From assembly GCA_025345505.1 (NCBI GenBank), contig JANVCC010000021.1, positions 1,201,149 to 1,265,148 of the forward strand: DNA of 64,000 nt, written 5' to 3'. Source of the stretch: Todiramphus chloris collaris. Lineage: Eukaryota; Chordata; Aves; Coraciiformes; Alcedinidae. Position 1 is the stretch's first letter, and the number at the start of each line of letters is the position of its first letter. Below the pieces are notes generated by a model that made no database searches, had not been told where the DNA came from, and saw only the letters and a program-made list of their open reading frames with translations. Of the stretch, positions 49,673 through 61,804 are shown in pieces. Position numbers and translations under genes: made by a program.

Positions 49673-52600
49673 GAGTAAAACTAGATGTAGAGATGCATGA
49701 AAATGAGATTCCAGTCACTAAAACCATACAGGAGTTGAATTCTTCTGCACTATCAACTAGTGCTCCTGCAGCCTCAGATTTCTGAAGCTACCCAGTTAAG
49801 ACCATACGTGTGTACACACAAACACACAGACTTTGTTGCTATAGAGATTTAGTAGTCTATGCAATCTTGGTGTGTTTGCATTTCTGTCTCACAAAACTAC
49901 TACTAGGGAATATTTTCCCCCCATGGGTTACATCTGATTCTCACTTCACATATTGCCATGATCTCTCTCCATTGTCTGTTCTTTTATACACAAGCTAGCA
50001 CAGCTTATCTGTAGAAAACCAGGCTACAATAAATCACATTATGACCTAAGTTTTATAAAGTAACTTACAAATTTTCGCTGTTGTTGACAAGAACTGGCTT
50101 GACAAAAATTGGAGCGTGGATTTTAATGCAAAAGCATATGCTTCCTGGACATAATTCTGAATGGAAAGTGCTTAAACAAAACCAAACAAAGCAAAAAGAC
50201 ACCTAAGTGATCTAGAATTCATACATCTGTTTTACAATATAACATATGAGGAAATAAATAAAAATAAGATTGCAGATTAATATTTAGATTTTAAAAAACC
50301 ATTTAGAAGATCCCTAACAGCAGTGGAAGCATCTTCGTTATGATTAGAGATATAACAAATTATTTAAATACAGTAAAGGTTGAAATAAAACCTCATGATA
50401 AATATAAATACAAACATTGTGCATCCTACAAGTCAGTCTCTAATGACACTGCAACGTGAACCAGCAAGTTGCAGATTTCTGTAACTTTATGAAGAGATGA
50501 AAACGAAGACAAAAAGATAATACGCACACAGGAAGATTTAATTTGGCTCAGAACATCCATGTGTCATTTGCTTTTAAATCAACCAGCTTATGCTTCTTTG
50601 AAATCAGTCCAAGACCATATCCTATTATGTTTCCGATAAAGGACAGGCATCAAGATATTCATACAATAGATAGCTTTTATCTGTTAAAAAGCCACCCTAA
50701 ATTTTTTGAATGGGCATTCAAACATCACAGAGTTTTAAATTTCAAATACTCTTGTCTAGCACCAGTCATTTCTGTCATTTCATAACATCATGCCCAAAAT
50801 GCTGAAATTACTTTCTTCTTCAAAGCCACTGCCACTTGATGCTACCTCCTAGTATCACTCCATTCATTATTCAGCCCGCTTTTACTTATTCATTCTTACA
50901 CAATTCCTATTTCTTGCTACTTAATACAAGCCTTTTTTTTTTAGACTGTGCCCCAAAGAAATTTTCCATGTCACAGAGAAAGGAAGAGTCACCACTGTCT
51001 ATGCAGACAACAAGTTTCTACTGTCATCATAAAGATGTTATAAAGATGAGTGTCTAATAGAATAGCATCTATGTTACCTTCTCACAATCACTCCTGTTTG
51101 GATCTGGAACTCTTATGGTTCTAACCAGGTATTTCTGAACGCAACTAGGAAATGAAACACTGGTAAGGACCTTAAAGGAAGTGACGTAAGTCCTCTGCAA
51201 ACAGCCTGGAAGGCAGAGTCAGCCATATGTTCCTCTGAACTACACCTCCTTTGTCACAGAAAACATTACTTTTCCCTAGACTGCAAGCCTTTTTGAAGGG
51301 ATTCCTCACATTTCTTCCCCTTGTGACACTTACAGACTCGGTCTAAGAGGATTCTTATTCCTCAGGGCCACAAGTGTTCACATACAATTTATCTGAGGTT
51401 ATCTTTGTTGTAGGCAGATTCCTGGTAGCAACTGTCTTTTCCCTGACTGTTAAAGAAATAATGATATATTAACATTCATACTCAAATCTGATCATAATTA
51501 CAACAAAGTTGCTGACTTCTGAAATGCTTTGCTCTACAAAATTGGCTTGAAGATTCAACAGAACACACATTAAATGGATAACTTCAGGAAAATTATTTTG
51601 CTTTCTAGGTTTCACCCACGGAAAGATAAGCGCTGATGAAAACTGATAAGATAATATACCTGCAGAGTTTGATCTCTGAAGAAGCTCCACATGATTTTTC
51701 CCTCAGAAGTGCTGCAGATTAAGAAAAAAGTGATAGAGCTAAGGGCTAAGTTTGGAAGTACACAGCAGGGAAGTCCTCCTTGTACTTGTTGATGATCTCT
51801 CTTGAAATAGAAGAAATGGAAATCAATGCAATCATCTTTCTTTTTGCTCAATCAGCTATCATCTTGCCAAGTTGCCTTGACAGAATAGCTCAACTTTTAA
51901 TAATAATTTAGAAGAGAAAAGCTAAAAGTTCCTGCCCTGATGAGAAATATAGCATATGTAGAGTTGCACAATACTCTTTTTCTCTTTCTTCTCTCCCAGA
52001 ATATTATTCTAAATTCTGTACACGATTTTCACACACTCCTCTCCTTTTCAGGGTTCATCTATATGACAGGAGTCAGGCTGAAGATGATCCCTTTCCACTT
52101 CCTCTACCACAGGTAATTTACAGCCACTCTTTCTCTTCAGCTCTTTGTGTACCCATGCTCCAGCAAGTTCACAAGCTACATGAAAAACTGTTTATTTAAA
52201 AATATTTTTTTCATTTAGTATTTTTAATTCCAAAAAGTGGTTTGTTTTAAATTACTATATTTTTTTTTACCCCCATAGAGCATCACAAAGCTACCATGTA
52301 CAGTAGCCAGACAGTTGAAGTAACACAAGTTACTACTGAAAGAGAAGTAGCTCCTCAATCAGTTCTTCCACTGGAGAGACAAGTTAGCACCACGCACTAT
52401 ATAGCCTGAGGGTTTGTGAGGAAGTCTTACCCATCTTCATTGTAAATTTGAGACTGCAAGCTCATTTCTGCTCTCTCATGTAAGTTTGAACAAACTCCAA
52501 AGTAACAGAGCTTTTGAACAAAAGGTTGCTACTTATGAGTTCCTAACATTAATCTCCTATATTGGTAATTAGGTTTGAGAATAGAAGTAAAACTCAGAAG

Positions 52601-54460
52601 TGCTTAGCTAGTTCAGAATCTGTTTCAGTGGGATATACTTTCCACAAGCATATCTGAAACAATGTCCATTTCTAGTCAAAAGATTAAATGTAGCTTTAAG
52701 CAGACTTGAGCCCTTAAAACTTTAGGTACCTACACATTATATTTCACCATTGTTTTGTCATTCTGCCCTTACAGATTATGCATAGCTTTCATTCAGCTGT
52801 AACAAATATCTCTACACCATACACTCATTGATAGCAGACAGTCTTACTATGATAATTAAAGAGATACAGTATGCACTTTTTAAATTGGTATCTTGGTGCA
52901 TCTTTCCACCTTGGCAATGTAAGATATTCTGAAATTCAAGTTAAGGGGTAAGTAAATTAGTTGTGTTTTGACTGTGCTATAATAATCCTCCAAGAACTAC
53001 TGGTTCCTTCTATTATTATATTTTCCTTCTTCCTACCCAAAACAGTTCCAATCAAATGCTTTCTTAATTATTGTTCCACAGACATTTTCAGCACCCCAAA
53101 GTGCTATTTATGAGCTAATTCAGAGGGGCAAAGAACAAAAAGACTTTGAAAAATAATCATCCTCACCATTGACCCCATTGCTTTTGGACAGAGTACCCAT
53201 TCCTAGAGTATACATAAATGCAAGCCAGAGGACCATAAGTACAATAGATCTTCCAGTAAATCATTCCCTGGACAAGTCATTCTGGTACACAGTCAGGGAA
53301 GGGCAAGATAATTAGCTATTTATTAGCGCAAGAATGGAGCAGGTACTTCAATTACGCGACATTCAGTGCTTCACATGAAATATGACCAATACATTTCACA
53401 CTGTTTGAATACATGGACAACTCATTCCCAGCACAGAATTTTTGTCATTGCCAGATTTCCCGTTGCCAGGGTTTGGAGGAGTGTCTGACCACCCGGTATT
53501 GGACACACTGCAATAATTTAACATTCTCCCATATACATAGGGAAACCAGTCAGGCTGAATGACCGCCTTTCAAATTCAGAAGCTTTTGTTCCAGAATTAC
53601 AAAACATGCATGCAGTGCATTTATTAGATTCTTATATGACCATTGCACACAGCAGCCTTTGAATGTCACTGTGAGCAAGAGAAAGTCTTTGCTTTGAAGA
53701 AGTTAGTATAAGAGCTTTAAATAAAGATATTAAGAGGTCTACTGTTTCCAAGTTACATTTAAAGTTTACAAAGATGAATACTGTGCTGAATTCAAACTTG
53801 AAGCTACTCAAGCAGCCACAGAAGCCAATAACTCCATAGTTACATAAACATTGAGCTTGCTTTCTAAATCTGAATGTGTTGCTGCAAAACTGAGGAATGT
53901 CCTGAAGTTAAGACCACAGCTGACCAACTGTTATGTTTTGCTAGATTCACTATTGTCACATTATCACACAGACTCTTTCAGTTTCTCCTGCCTTTACACA
54001 ATCAGTACAACGATGCATAACTTCTTCAGAATTAAACTTCAGGGCTAAAGATTGTTGATAATTCAGTGAACTAAAAGTAACCACTGAAGAGATAATGAAT
54101 ATCAGGGAAATATACTGATAGCATGTGATGACTCTCACCAACTCTACATGATGAAGCTCTGTATATCCAATTGACTCTTTAAACATTAATTCCAGAATTT
54201 TCTTGACAACAGCTTTGCTTCATACTTATTTTTTTTCCTCAGATGGCTATTTTACCATTCAAGATTTACCAGCATTCTGTGGCAGACAACCCAGAGCATA
54301 ATGTGTAGGTTCATTCTTCTCTTGAAGAGACACAAAAGAGTCACATGAAAAACAGCTATATCTGAAAACAGAACTAAATCAGCAATCAAAACAACTTATC
54401 CCAGTGGTACTTGTTGTCTTTTTCAAAAGCTGGTATTGATGCCGTTCGCAAGTCACTTAC
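49673..54460. other. Unique intron sequence downstream of the GABRG3 exon
   Basis: No repeats recognised over 4.8 kb, the largest repeat-free stretch of the window and directly beside the exon. No further exon seen. Confidence 0.6.
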
Positions 54461-54528
54461 CATATTTATTGATGATACAGGACCAATGCTGTTGACATAT
54501 ATGTCAACATCAATAACTGTTGGTTTTA
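54461..54528 (-). CDS. GABRG3: GABRG3 internal exon (exon 3 by human numbering), GABA-A receptor gamma-3 subunit
   Basis: Read on the minus strand, this 68-bp block has a pyrimidine tract ending cttctccacag as acceptor and ATG|gtaagt as donor. It enters with two bases (TA) that complete a codon from the preceding exon, then gives 22 codons ending IYVNSIGPVSSINM. That peptide starts the conserved extracellular ligand-binding domain of GABA-A receptor gamma subunits. The residues KPTVIDVDIYV and PVSSINM fit gamma-3 as I remember it better than gamma-1 (PVDPINM) or gamma-2 (PVNAINM). The 68-bp size and phase equal the third coding exon of the gamma-subunit genes. The product is a subunit of the pentameric postsynaptic chloride channel opened by GABA. 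Because 68 is not a multiple of three, skipping this exon would shift the reading frame. No stop or splice-site damage is seen. The gamma assignment is firm; gamma-3 specifically is from recalled family sequence, not a search. Confidence 0.93.
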
Positions 54529-55138
54529 CTGTGGAGAAGAAAAAAAAAGAAATATTATTTTTCAGAAACCATAAATAATAACTTTAAATATTTTCTTCAT
54601 CAGTAACTGTAAGGTCTACTCTTCAGGCAGAACTCCTGAGAAACATGGATCATGTATTTTTCAGGAAGACAAGGTACTTTTCCTCCTACCCAACAAAAAC
54701 TGCCCTAAATTACAGCCTGTACCACTTTATCATCGTGAACCCCCTTTATCTCAGCAGTAATTTGTTAAAGAAACTTCCAGTGCTAAGCACAGTAGCTCAA
54801 AGTCAAAATGTAAGATGACTGACATGAAACTAGAAATAAAGCAGCACATCATTTTTTCCAGGTTACCTCAACATGCAGGTCCTTTAGCATGTCTGTTCCA
54901 CATCAAAAAATCTTTCCTGATTTTCTCATCTCATCAGCCCTGAAATCATCCTAACTTAAAGGAAAAACTCTATGAAATCCGTTTAGCTAAACTTAAGCAA
55001 CTCTTCTCCATTCAATATAGACTCATTCCCTTCAGCCCACATTGCCTTTGCATTCATTCATCCAAAGGTATTTCAGTGTGGTTTAGTTGATGAAAGTTTC
55101 TCACAAGATCTTCCAAGTTTTCAGGCTTCCAGGATTTA
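54529..55138. other. Intron sequence directly upstream of the exon
   Basis: Starts with the acceptor pyrimidine tract on the minus strand (54529-54550). Otherwise featureless. Confidence 0.6.
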
Positions 55139-55680
55139 ATCATAGAATGGTGGGGTTGGAAAGGACCTCAGGAGATCATTGAGACCAACCCCCCTGCCAG
55201 AGCAGGGTCACCCACGGCAGCCCACACAGGAACAGAGCCAGGAGGGGCTGGAAAGTCTCCAGAGAAGGAAACTCCATCACCTCTCTGGGCAGCCTGTTCC
55301 AGGATCTGTCACTCTTACAGTAAAAAAGTTTTTCCTCCTGTTGAGGTGGAACTTCCTGGGTTTCACCTTGCTACCATTACCTCTCATCCTATCCCAGGGC
55401 ACCACTGGAAAGAGCCTGGCCCCTTCTCCTTGACACCCACCCTGCAGAGATTTGGAACCATTCGTAAGATCCCCTCTCAGGCTTCTCTTCTCCAGGCTGA
55501 ACAGCCCCAGCGCTCTCAGCCTTTCCTCCCCAGAGAGATGTTCCAGTCCCTTCAGCATCCTCGCAGCCTCCCTTGGACTCTCTCCAGTATTTCCCTGTCC
55601 CTCTTGAACTGGGGAACCTAGAACTGGATACAATCCTCCAGCTGTACTCTCACTAGTGCAGAGTAGAGGGGGAGGAGAAC
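55139..55680 (-). mobile_element. CR1 LINE, 5'-truncated
   Basis: Plus strand AATCATAGAATGGTGGGGTTG through CACTAGTGCAGAGTAGAGG. The minus strand keeps 118 codons of ORF2 ([20 protein letters not shown]). Lies 0.6 kb from the GABRG3 exon on its upstream side. Confidence 0.94.
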
Positions 55681-57159
55681 CAAGGCCAATACAATTTCTA
55701 CATTCCTTTCTTTATCTGAGACCCCTAGGATTTACCTTGCTCTTTAGCATCTCTGTTGTCAGTGTCCCTGGTGAACTTTATTCAGATAGCTCTTACTGGT
55801 AACGTAGCCTAACTCTAAAATAATACCACTCTTACACTGAAAAGCACATTCATTTTTTTACTTATATGACCCTTCTTCTGACATCACAGGGTATACATTA
55901 ACCTTGCAACAAAATCTAATCTACTTGCACCAGAATTAGCTGACCCAAAACTAGGTATAAATCCAGTTCTAACCTGCATTGTCAGAACTGATGCACACTC
56001 AGCCCCAGCAGGCAAACAGATTCTGTTAGACACGTCCCTTTCCCATGGAGACATCTTCCCCTCTCCATGGTCTCCAAAAATCTCCAGAGTATTTCAAGCC
56101 ACTAAATTTGGGAACTGTTCTGAACTCAGGACTTTTTTTTGCACTAATTCCCAAGCCCCCTAGAATGAAGAAATGCAGGTACACCAGCCACTCAAATCTC
56201 AGAGAGCTTTCCTCTGGGAGCTACTGAGCAGAGAAGAGAGGAACAGTTAAATACTATGGCTCTGTGGGAAGCTTCTCTTAGGTGGTTAACAGTTAATTTG
56301 TCTAAAGCTGAAGAAGCCATCTGGTACAAAGCTGAAGACAGACAAGAATCTTCATATGTAAAGATGAATGCTTTTTGCCCACATCCCCCAAATTTCAGAC
56401 TAACAAATGATGAAATGTTTTAAAGTAACCAAAAAAGTTAGATGGTTCTGAAAAAAATAGGCAGGCTGACTTGTCATGTAGGACTTGGTATGTATACATC
56501 ATTAGGAAGACTAGACTTAATGTTGCGGAAAGCAGACATTAAATTGGGTACAAACAGTGGTTAAAGGTGATTACCATTCTCTCTAATTCATTAAGTGACA
56601 CACACTTCTTTGGCTGCATATGGTCAGAACATCCAAGATTTTTTTTAAGGTCATGGTTTCAAATTGTCTGAAGTACTGGCTTATGAACTTGGATCTTCCC
56701 TTAAGCAAAAGAAAATCTCAACTCAGCTGAACAAGCACAACTGATTAATGCAATCCTAATTGTACCCAGCTAATAACTAAATAGGAGGCTAGAGGCTTCT
56801 GGTAATGAGACTTGCCTCAAAACGCAGTAATAAATGTCATTACATAGGAATTGGTAATAGCAGGGAACTACAGCGAGCTCTTTTACCAAGATAGCATACA
56901 AGGAATCTGATCTTTTTAGGGCTTATGTACATATCTAGATGGAAGTTCAACACTAACAAGTTCTGGCGAACATTAATGGGACTGGACGTAGTCATGCAAA
57001 TTGGTATGCAATTGCATCTCAGCAGGATCAGGGACAAAGCTCAGGACCAGAACACAGTGCTTGGAATCCATTTTTGTTCAATCATGGCAGTTAAGTATAT
57101 GAATAGTTTATGAGAAGATAATGTTTCCTGAATGTGCTGGGCCAAATTCTCCTGCAGTC
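55681..57159. other. Unique intron sequence between CR1 and ERVL LTR
   Basis: Nothing recognised. Confidence 0.6.
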
Positions 57160-57644
57160 TGTTCATGGTTTATAAAAACCATGCAGCCACTCACACATAG
57201 CTCCCCCCCACACACACCCCTCTACACCTCCTGCTGTGAGATGGGAAGGAGAATCAGGAGGAAGAAAAAAAAAATCAAGACCCTGTGGGTTGAGATAAGG
57301 ACAGTTTAATAAATAAAACAACACAAAGAGAGAAGAAAACAACATTAACAACAGTATTAGTGAAATAATATACAGAGTGATATAAGCCACAAGGCTCTAC
57401 CTGTACCTGAGATGCCACTTTCCCTGCTCTAGCCACAAGGTCAGGCCACACTCAAGCAAGTTGAAAACAGGCAGTCCTACTGTAGGCCAGCCCTCCCCTT
57501 ATATAGGGGCGTGACTCAGTATGGTATTGCATATCCCATTGGCTGGTTCAGTTGTTTATCCCAGCTGTGGACCCTCCCAAATGCAGACCCTCCCAACTGC
57601 TTGGGCCAGCAGCTGTTGGTGATAATTAACCTGAACCCAGGACA
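57160..57644 (-). mobile_element. ERVL-type solo LTR, sense to GABRG3
   Basis: On the minus strand this 485-bp unit begins TGTCCTGGGTTCAGG and ends AAACCATGAACA. It is flanked by an exact 5-bp duplication, CAGTC (57155-57159 and 57645-57649). It carries a complete U3-type promoter, an ATTAAA poly(A) signal at 57305-57310, and the AAACTGTCCTTATCTCAACCC segment characteristic of avian ERVL LTRs. The 3' end folds as a hairpin with an 8-bp stem (57164-57183). No internal viral sequence remains. The intact TSD suggests a younger insertion than the ERVL LTR at 21.5 kb. Confidence 0.9.
57498..57542 (-). promoter_or_regulatory. LTR promoter: CCAAT box, AP-1 site, GC box, TATA box
   Basis: Read on the minus strand in order: CCAAT (57538-57542), TGAGTCA AP-1 site (57512-57518), CACGCCCC GC-box-like site (57506-57513) and TATATAAG (57498-57505). 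Spacing and order are those of a functional RNA polymerase II promoter. Transcription would proceed toward the GABRG3 exon at 54461-54528. Confidence 0.65.
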
Positions 57645-58866
57645 CAGTCAAAAAACCATGAAGTAGTGTCTGTTAATGCTAAAGAGAATTTTTAAAGGTC
57701 TAATCTTAAAACAGGAGAAAACTAAACAACAGTAACTTATGTCAAATTAAATCAGCATCTAGCCTGAGACATTCCCAGTGAAATTCAAATTAAAAAGAAT
57801 ATACAGGTAAGCTGTTATATCACTGCAACAACAACAACAAAAAGACTGAAAGTTCCTTTGAACAATATTTTGTTTCCCTCATCAGAAAATACAGTTGTAA
57901 TATGATAACATGGAAAATATGTGTTCCTTTTTTAAAAGAAAAGACAAAAGAGTATATTTCTTGTTACACATGTTCTCTTCTGTATATAATCAGATATAAA
58001 TTGGGGGAACCATCAGGTATAAATTTTAGATTTGTTATCACAAGACTTTAATTTGAAATTTGAACCATACTATGGCAAAGATTTGAAGATTACTTCATCC
58101 AAAATGCAGGAACAAAAAGAAAATAATGGAATCTTCAAGTTATAATGTCTTCTTAGAAAGAACTCACCCTCTACCAGTCTTCAAAACAGACTGAGTTTCA
58201 TAAAAAGACATAAATAGGTACACTGTATACTACATGCATTTGTGAACACTCAGTTCATGGACTGATTTAAACCCTGCGCGGAGTTGTTGAGTTGGAAGCA
58301 GAGCCTTTCTTCTTGCACTAAGAAAATCCTCACAGCCTTGTTGATTGAACAATGAGAGTGTTAACACCTTACTAAAAATTGGCAACAAGATTACAAATGA
58401 TACTCAGCTCCAGTACTGTTTTGATAGCGGCATCTGCCCAAAATAGTTCTACAGAACTGTCAGAAACTTAGAAAAATTACTGGCAGAACCATGCGTATAG
58501 CCCATGCAGGAGAGTAATTAAAGGCTGTCAACAAATGTACCAATTTTCTCAAAGTTCTATGAAATGCTCTTTAATATATGGTAGTTAACTTTCCCTAAAA
58601 GCCAATGTAAGCATATCCAAGAAACTGCAGGGTTAGGGTGCTGCACAGATGTTAGCTAATGGCTTACCACAGACATTTCACCTTCAAACATGTTGGTTTT
58701 AACTGAGGAGGGGATTTATCAAACCAGTCAAAATATCTGCAAACAAAACTAAGGTCAAACCAATATTTAGCTAACAGTCCCCATCTGATCCAAATGTCAC
58801 GGCTTTGAGACAGACAGAAGAGTGCTTATATTTCAGTCGGCTTTGTGACAATCACACTGTAAAGCC
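57645..58866. other. Unique AT-rich intron sequence
   Basis: CAA microsatellite at 57826; otherwise nothing recognised. Confidence 0.6.
57826..57842. repeat. (CAA)n microsatellite
   Basis: Five CAA units, then a short A run. Confidence 0.8.
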
Positions 58867-59119
58867 ACAGAATCACAGAGTCATAGAATATTAGGGGTTG
58901 GAAAGGAGCTCTGGAGATCATCGAGTCCAATCCCCCTGCCAGAGCAGGGTCACCCAGGGCAGCCCACACAGGCATAGATTTGGAACCATTCCTAAGATCC
59001 CCTCTCAGGCTTCTCTTCTCCAGGCTGAACAGCCCCAGGGCTCTCAGCCTTTCCTCCCCAGAGAGATGTTCCAGTCCCTTCAGCATCCTCGCAGCCTCCC
59101 TTGGACTCTCTCCAGCAGA
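58867..59119 (-). mobile_element. CR1 LINE with an internal deletion
   Basis: Starts CACAGAATCACAGAGTCATAG. At about 58975-58980 it jumps from CCCACACAGG to GATTTGGAACCATTCC, losing roughly 215 bp present in the 55.1 kb and 61.8 kb copies. Both sides carry a CAGAG word in the undeleted copies, so microhomology deletion is likely. Confidence 0.92.
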
Positions 59120-60170
59120 TCTCTGTCTTTCTTGTGAAGACTTTACTGATGAACATATGCAAGCTGATCATGTGTTTAAAAAACTCAACAGATAAGACAT
59201 AAGAATTTTAAAAGAATTTTGAGGAACTAACAAAGGCACTGTTATACAGTTTTAAAATCCATGTAGGGGAAAACTCTGCAGTACGTTCCTGACATTTTAT
59301 TATGCTTATTTATACTTGAAATTACCCTGTGCTTTTAAAATATCTCTTAATTTTTGGTATATCTCCACTATTCAGAATTGATGCCTATTTCCTGAATGAA
59401 ACCACCTGGCTTCCTCCACAAAGATTCCTCCACTTTTGAAGTCTATCCAAGTAACATTTACAGTCCCGCACAAATCATAAATACTTGGATTTTGTTTTTT
59501 AAAGTTTAATATTTAGAAATATTTTTATTGGAATCTCATTTCAGCATGAGTAGAACCAGCTGAGCTCTTCTAAAATATACTTTCTCTTACATTATTCAAA
59601 AAACTCTCTGGTCTAAATTATTCTGGTTTTACCCAAAACAGCAGCGATAAAAATGTAGTGGATTGATATACAACTACTTATTGAAGCAAAGCAATTAGTA
59701 CTAGATCTTTACAAGGCATACAACCACATAACAAAACCAGTATCAGCTCTGTTCCAGAAGTACACACCCACTTAAACTCTACCTAAGTGCCACAAGACTT
59801 CTGAATGCAAAAGACTAACAAGATTGGCTCTACAGTAATGAGATACTTTTTGGAAATTACTCTATAATGATATTTTACATTATCTCATTAGCACATAATT
59901 TGGTATTTTTAAATTAGGATAAAGTTGTAATAAATCATTACACGGTTATTGGTAACTGTAGTAGTGATTATAGTGTTAATGTTTGCTTTAGTGATGATGA
60001 CTATTAGTATTTCCTTACATGACCCTATACAGGTGACATCTCATTACCTGTTTATTCCTATAAAAGAACTGGCTATGCTAACAAGTCACTCCTCAGGGTT
60101 AATTGTGATCAGCTTCTGTATTTTAGGACAAATTACCACATTTGAAGAAAGACATAGCAAATGGAAGCGT
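59120..60170. other. Unique AT-rich intron sequence
   Basis: Nothing recognised. Confidence 0.6.
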
Positions 60171-60329
60171 TGAGTCACCAGACCTGGAGGTATTTAAAAG
60201 GCATGTAGATGGGGCACTTAGTGACATGGATTAGTGGTGGACGTGGCAGTGGTGGGTTTCTGGTTGAACTCCATGGTCTTACAGAACTTCTCCAAGCTAA
60301 ATAGTTCTATGATTCTATTCTATGACTCT
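60171..60329 (+). mobile_element. CR1 LINE 3' end
   Basis: From GAGTCACCAGACCTGGAGG to AGTTCTATGATTCTATTC; strongly 5'-truncated. Confidence 0.9.
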
Positions 60330-61765
60330 AAAAAGGTATCAGTGGGGAAAAGAAAAAGACTCATTCTTCCTCCATAGAAGACAATGGGCTTCAGCAATGG
60401 ATAGAGGTCAAAGCCCTCCACTTCCTACAGCCAGAGATGCTCTGACAGAATGGTCATCCCTATATTTTGAGATCAAACTACCAAAATTGGGCTGCAAATG
60501 AAAATCAACAGGATAATCAAAAAGTGAGTACAAACTTGAAATAAAGTTTGGATAACAGAAACCCCAGGGTGAGAACACAGTCTTCTGAAGAGGGTATTTT
60601 ATTCACAGAGTAGGTTTTGTTGCCGTTCTGTCCAGGAGCGTGAATGACAGCATGCCCATAAAGGGACTCCATCAATTAACTAAAAATCACTTTTATTCTT
60701 CATATCCCACCATCACCATCAATCATCCTTCAGCACTTTTTTTGTTTAACTTTGCACAAGCTATATTTTTTTTCCAGTATTACATTGTTTGGGAATGAAA
60801 ACTGTAGATCTTAATGGTTAGGCTGGTTTTACAATCAAACCCTGCAGTTTCCATTCATATTTTACTTACGTTCATAGGAGTGAGGGAGTTTCTATGTGAT
60901 ACCATAAGACCAAACAATAATAGAATTTGTTCCTGAGAAGTCTAGCAAGCCAGAGACCAAGGTCTGGAGCGGTCACTAAGAAAACCATATGACTGCAAAA
61001 AAGAGCGACAATATTTTAACATAGTATGTGCAGAAAGTTTTGCTCGTTCAAAGATGACAGAATCATTTCTTTGTGCCACAACCTCAAAATGGCAACTGCA
61101 GCACTGTACATCTGACCATTTTACAAATACTTTAAATACTCTTTAATAAATTTGGGGGAAAAAAATTAAAAAAAGCCTTCTAAATACACTTCTGGGTTTC
61201 AAACAGCCAATGGAGTCTAGGTAATTGCAGAAGAAAGAGAGAAAAGAATCTGATTTTCTTACGTGATTAATATGTCAGATTTTTTTTTTACTTTTAATCT
61301 GTAGAGTCACAAAAGTCTGTATAATGCACTCCCCAAATCCTCTCAGATTTCTTAGGTGTAGTTATGGAAGAGAAAACAAGATCTAGCAGCTGCTACATAC
61401 AGTTTTAGGTCTGACAGTTTAGATGAAGAGTTGGCAAACATTAACTGTCAACCAAACTTTCCTTCTATCAATGCCACTCAAGTAGGAAAAAAAATACTCA
61501 GTCCAAGTCTGTATCAAGGCACTTCAGCACTGTCAGGAAATAAAACTCTAAATCAGAGTTATCTTTGTGAATGAATTATTTACATTCACAAAGAGAAGGT
61601 TGTATTGTAAGGGACCTTGCTGTTAAATATTCAGGTAAAAGGGCTCTCTCCGACACATCACCAGTACACCCTTGTCAATCCCACAGACTAGGTGCAAAGC
61701 GTTGCAAAGATACAAGTGTCTCATTAGAAATGAGGCAAAAGAGCAGTTTTCCCAGAAAAAACACA
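60330..61765. other. Unique AT-rich intron sequence
   Basis: Nothing recognised. Confidence 0.6.
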
Positions 61766-61804
61766 CAGAACCACAGAATGGTAGGGGTTGGAAGAGACCT
61801 TGGG
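61766..61804 (-). mobile_element. Truncated CR1 3' end (about 39 bp)
   Basis: AGAACCACAGAATGGTAGGGG and TTGGAAGAGACCTTGGG are a bare 3' terminus abutting the tail of the next CR1 copy. Confidence 0.75.

Larger units (their letters stand above)
1..54460 (-). other. GABRG3: GABRG3 intron downstream of the exon (intron 3, incomplete)
   Basis: Everything below the exon donor site is taken as one intron, since no further coding exon on the minus strand was recognised. The next gamma-subunit exon encodes the EY-IDIFFAQTW region (about 221 bp in relatives). I looked for its reverse complement by eye and did not find it, so the intron is probably longer than 54 kb here. It is loaded with CR1 fragments in both orientations, an ERVL solo LTR and an ERVK-like insertion. 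Confidence 0.75.

Noticed and set aside
1..54460. Search for the next GABRG3 exon (EY-IDIFFAQTW region)
   Set aside because: No matching reverse-complement sequence was recognised by eye; a weak or diverged copy cannot be excluded without a TBLASTN search.
57164..57183. Hairpin as a separate terminator or regulatory RNA
   Set aside because: It lies within the terminal 25 bp of the ERVL LTR and is explained by the LTR end sequence.
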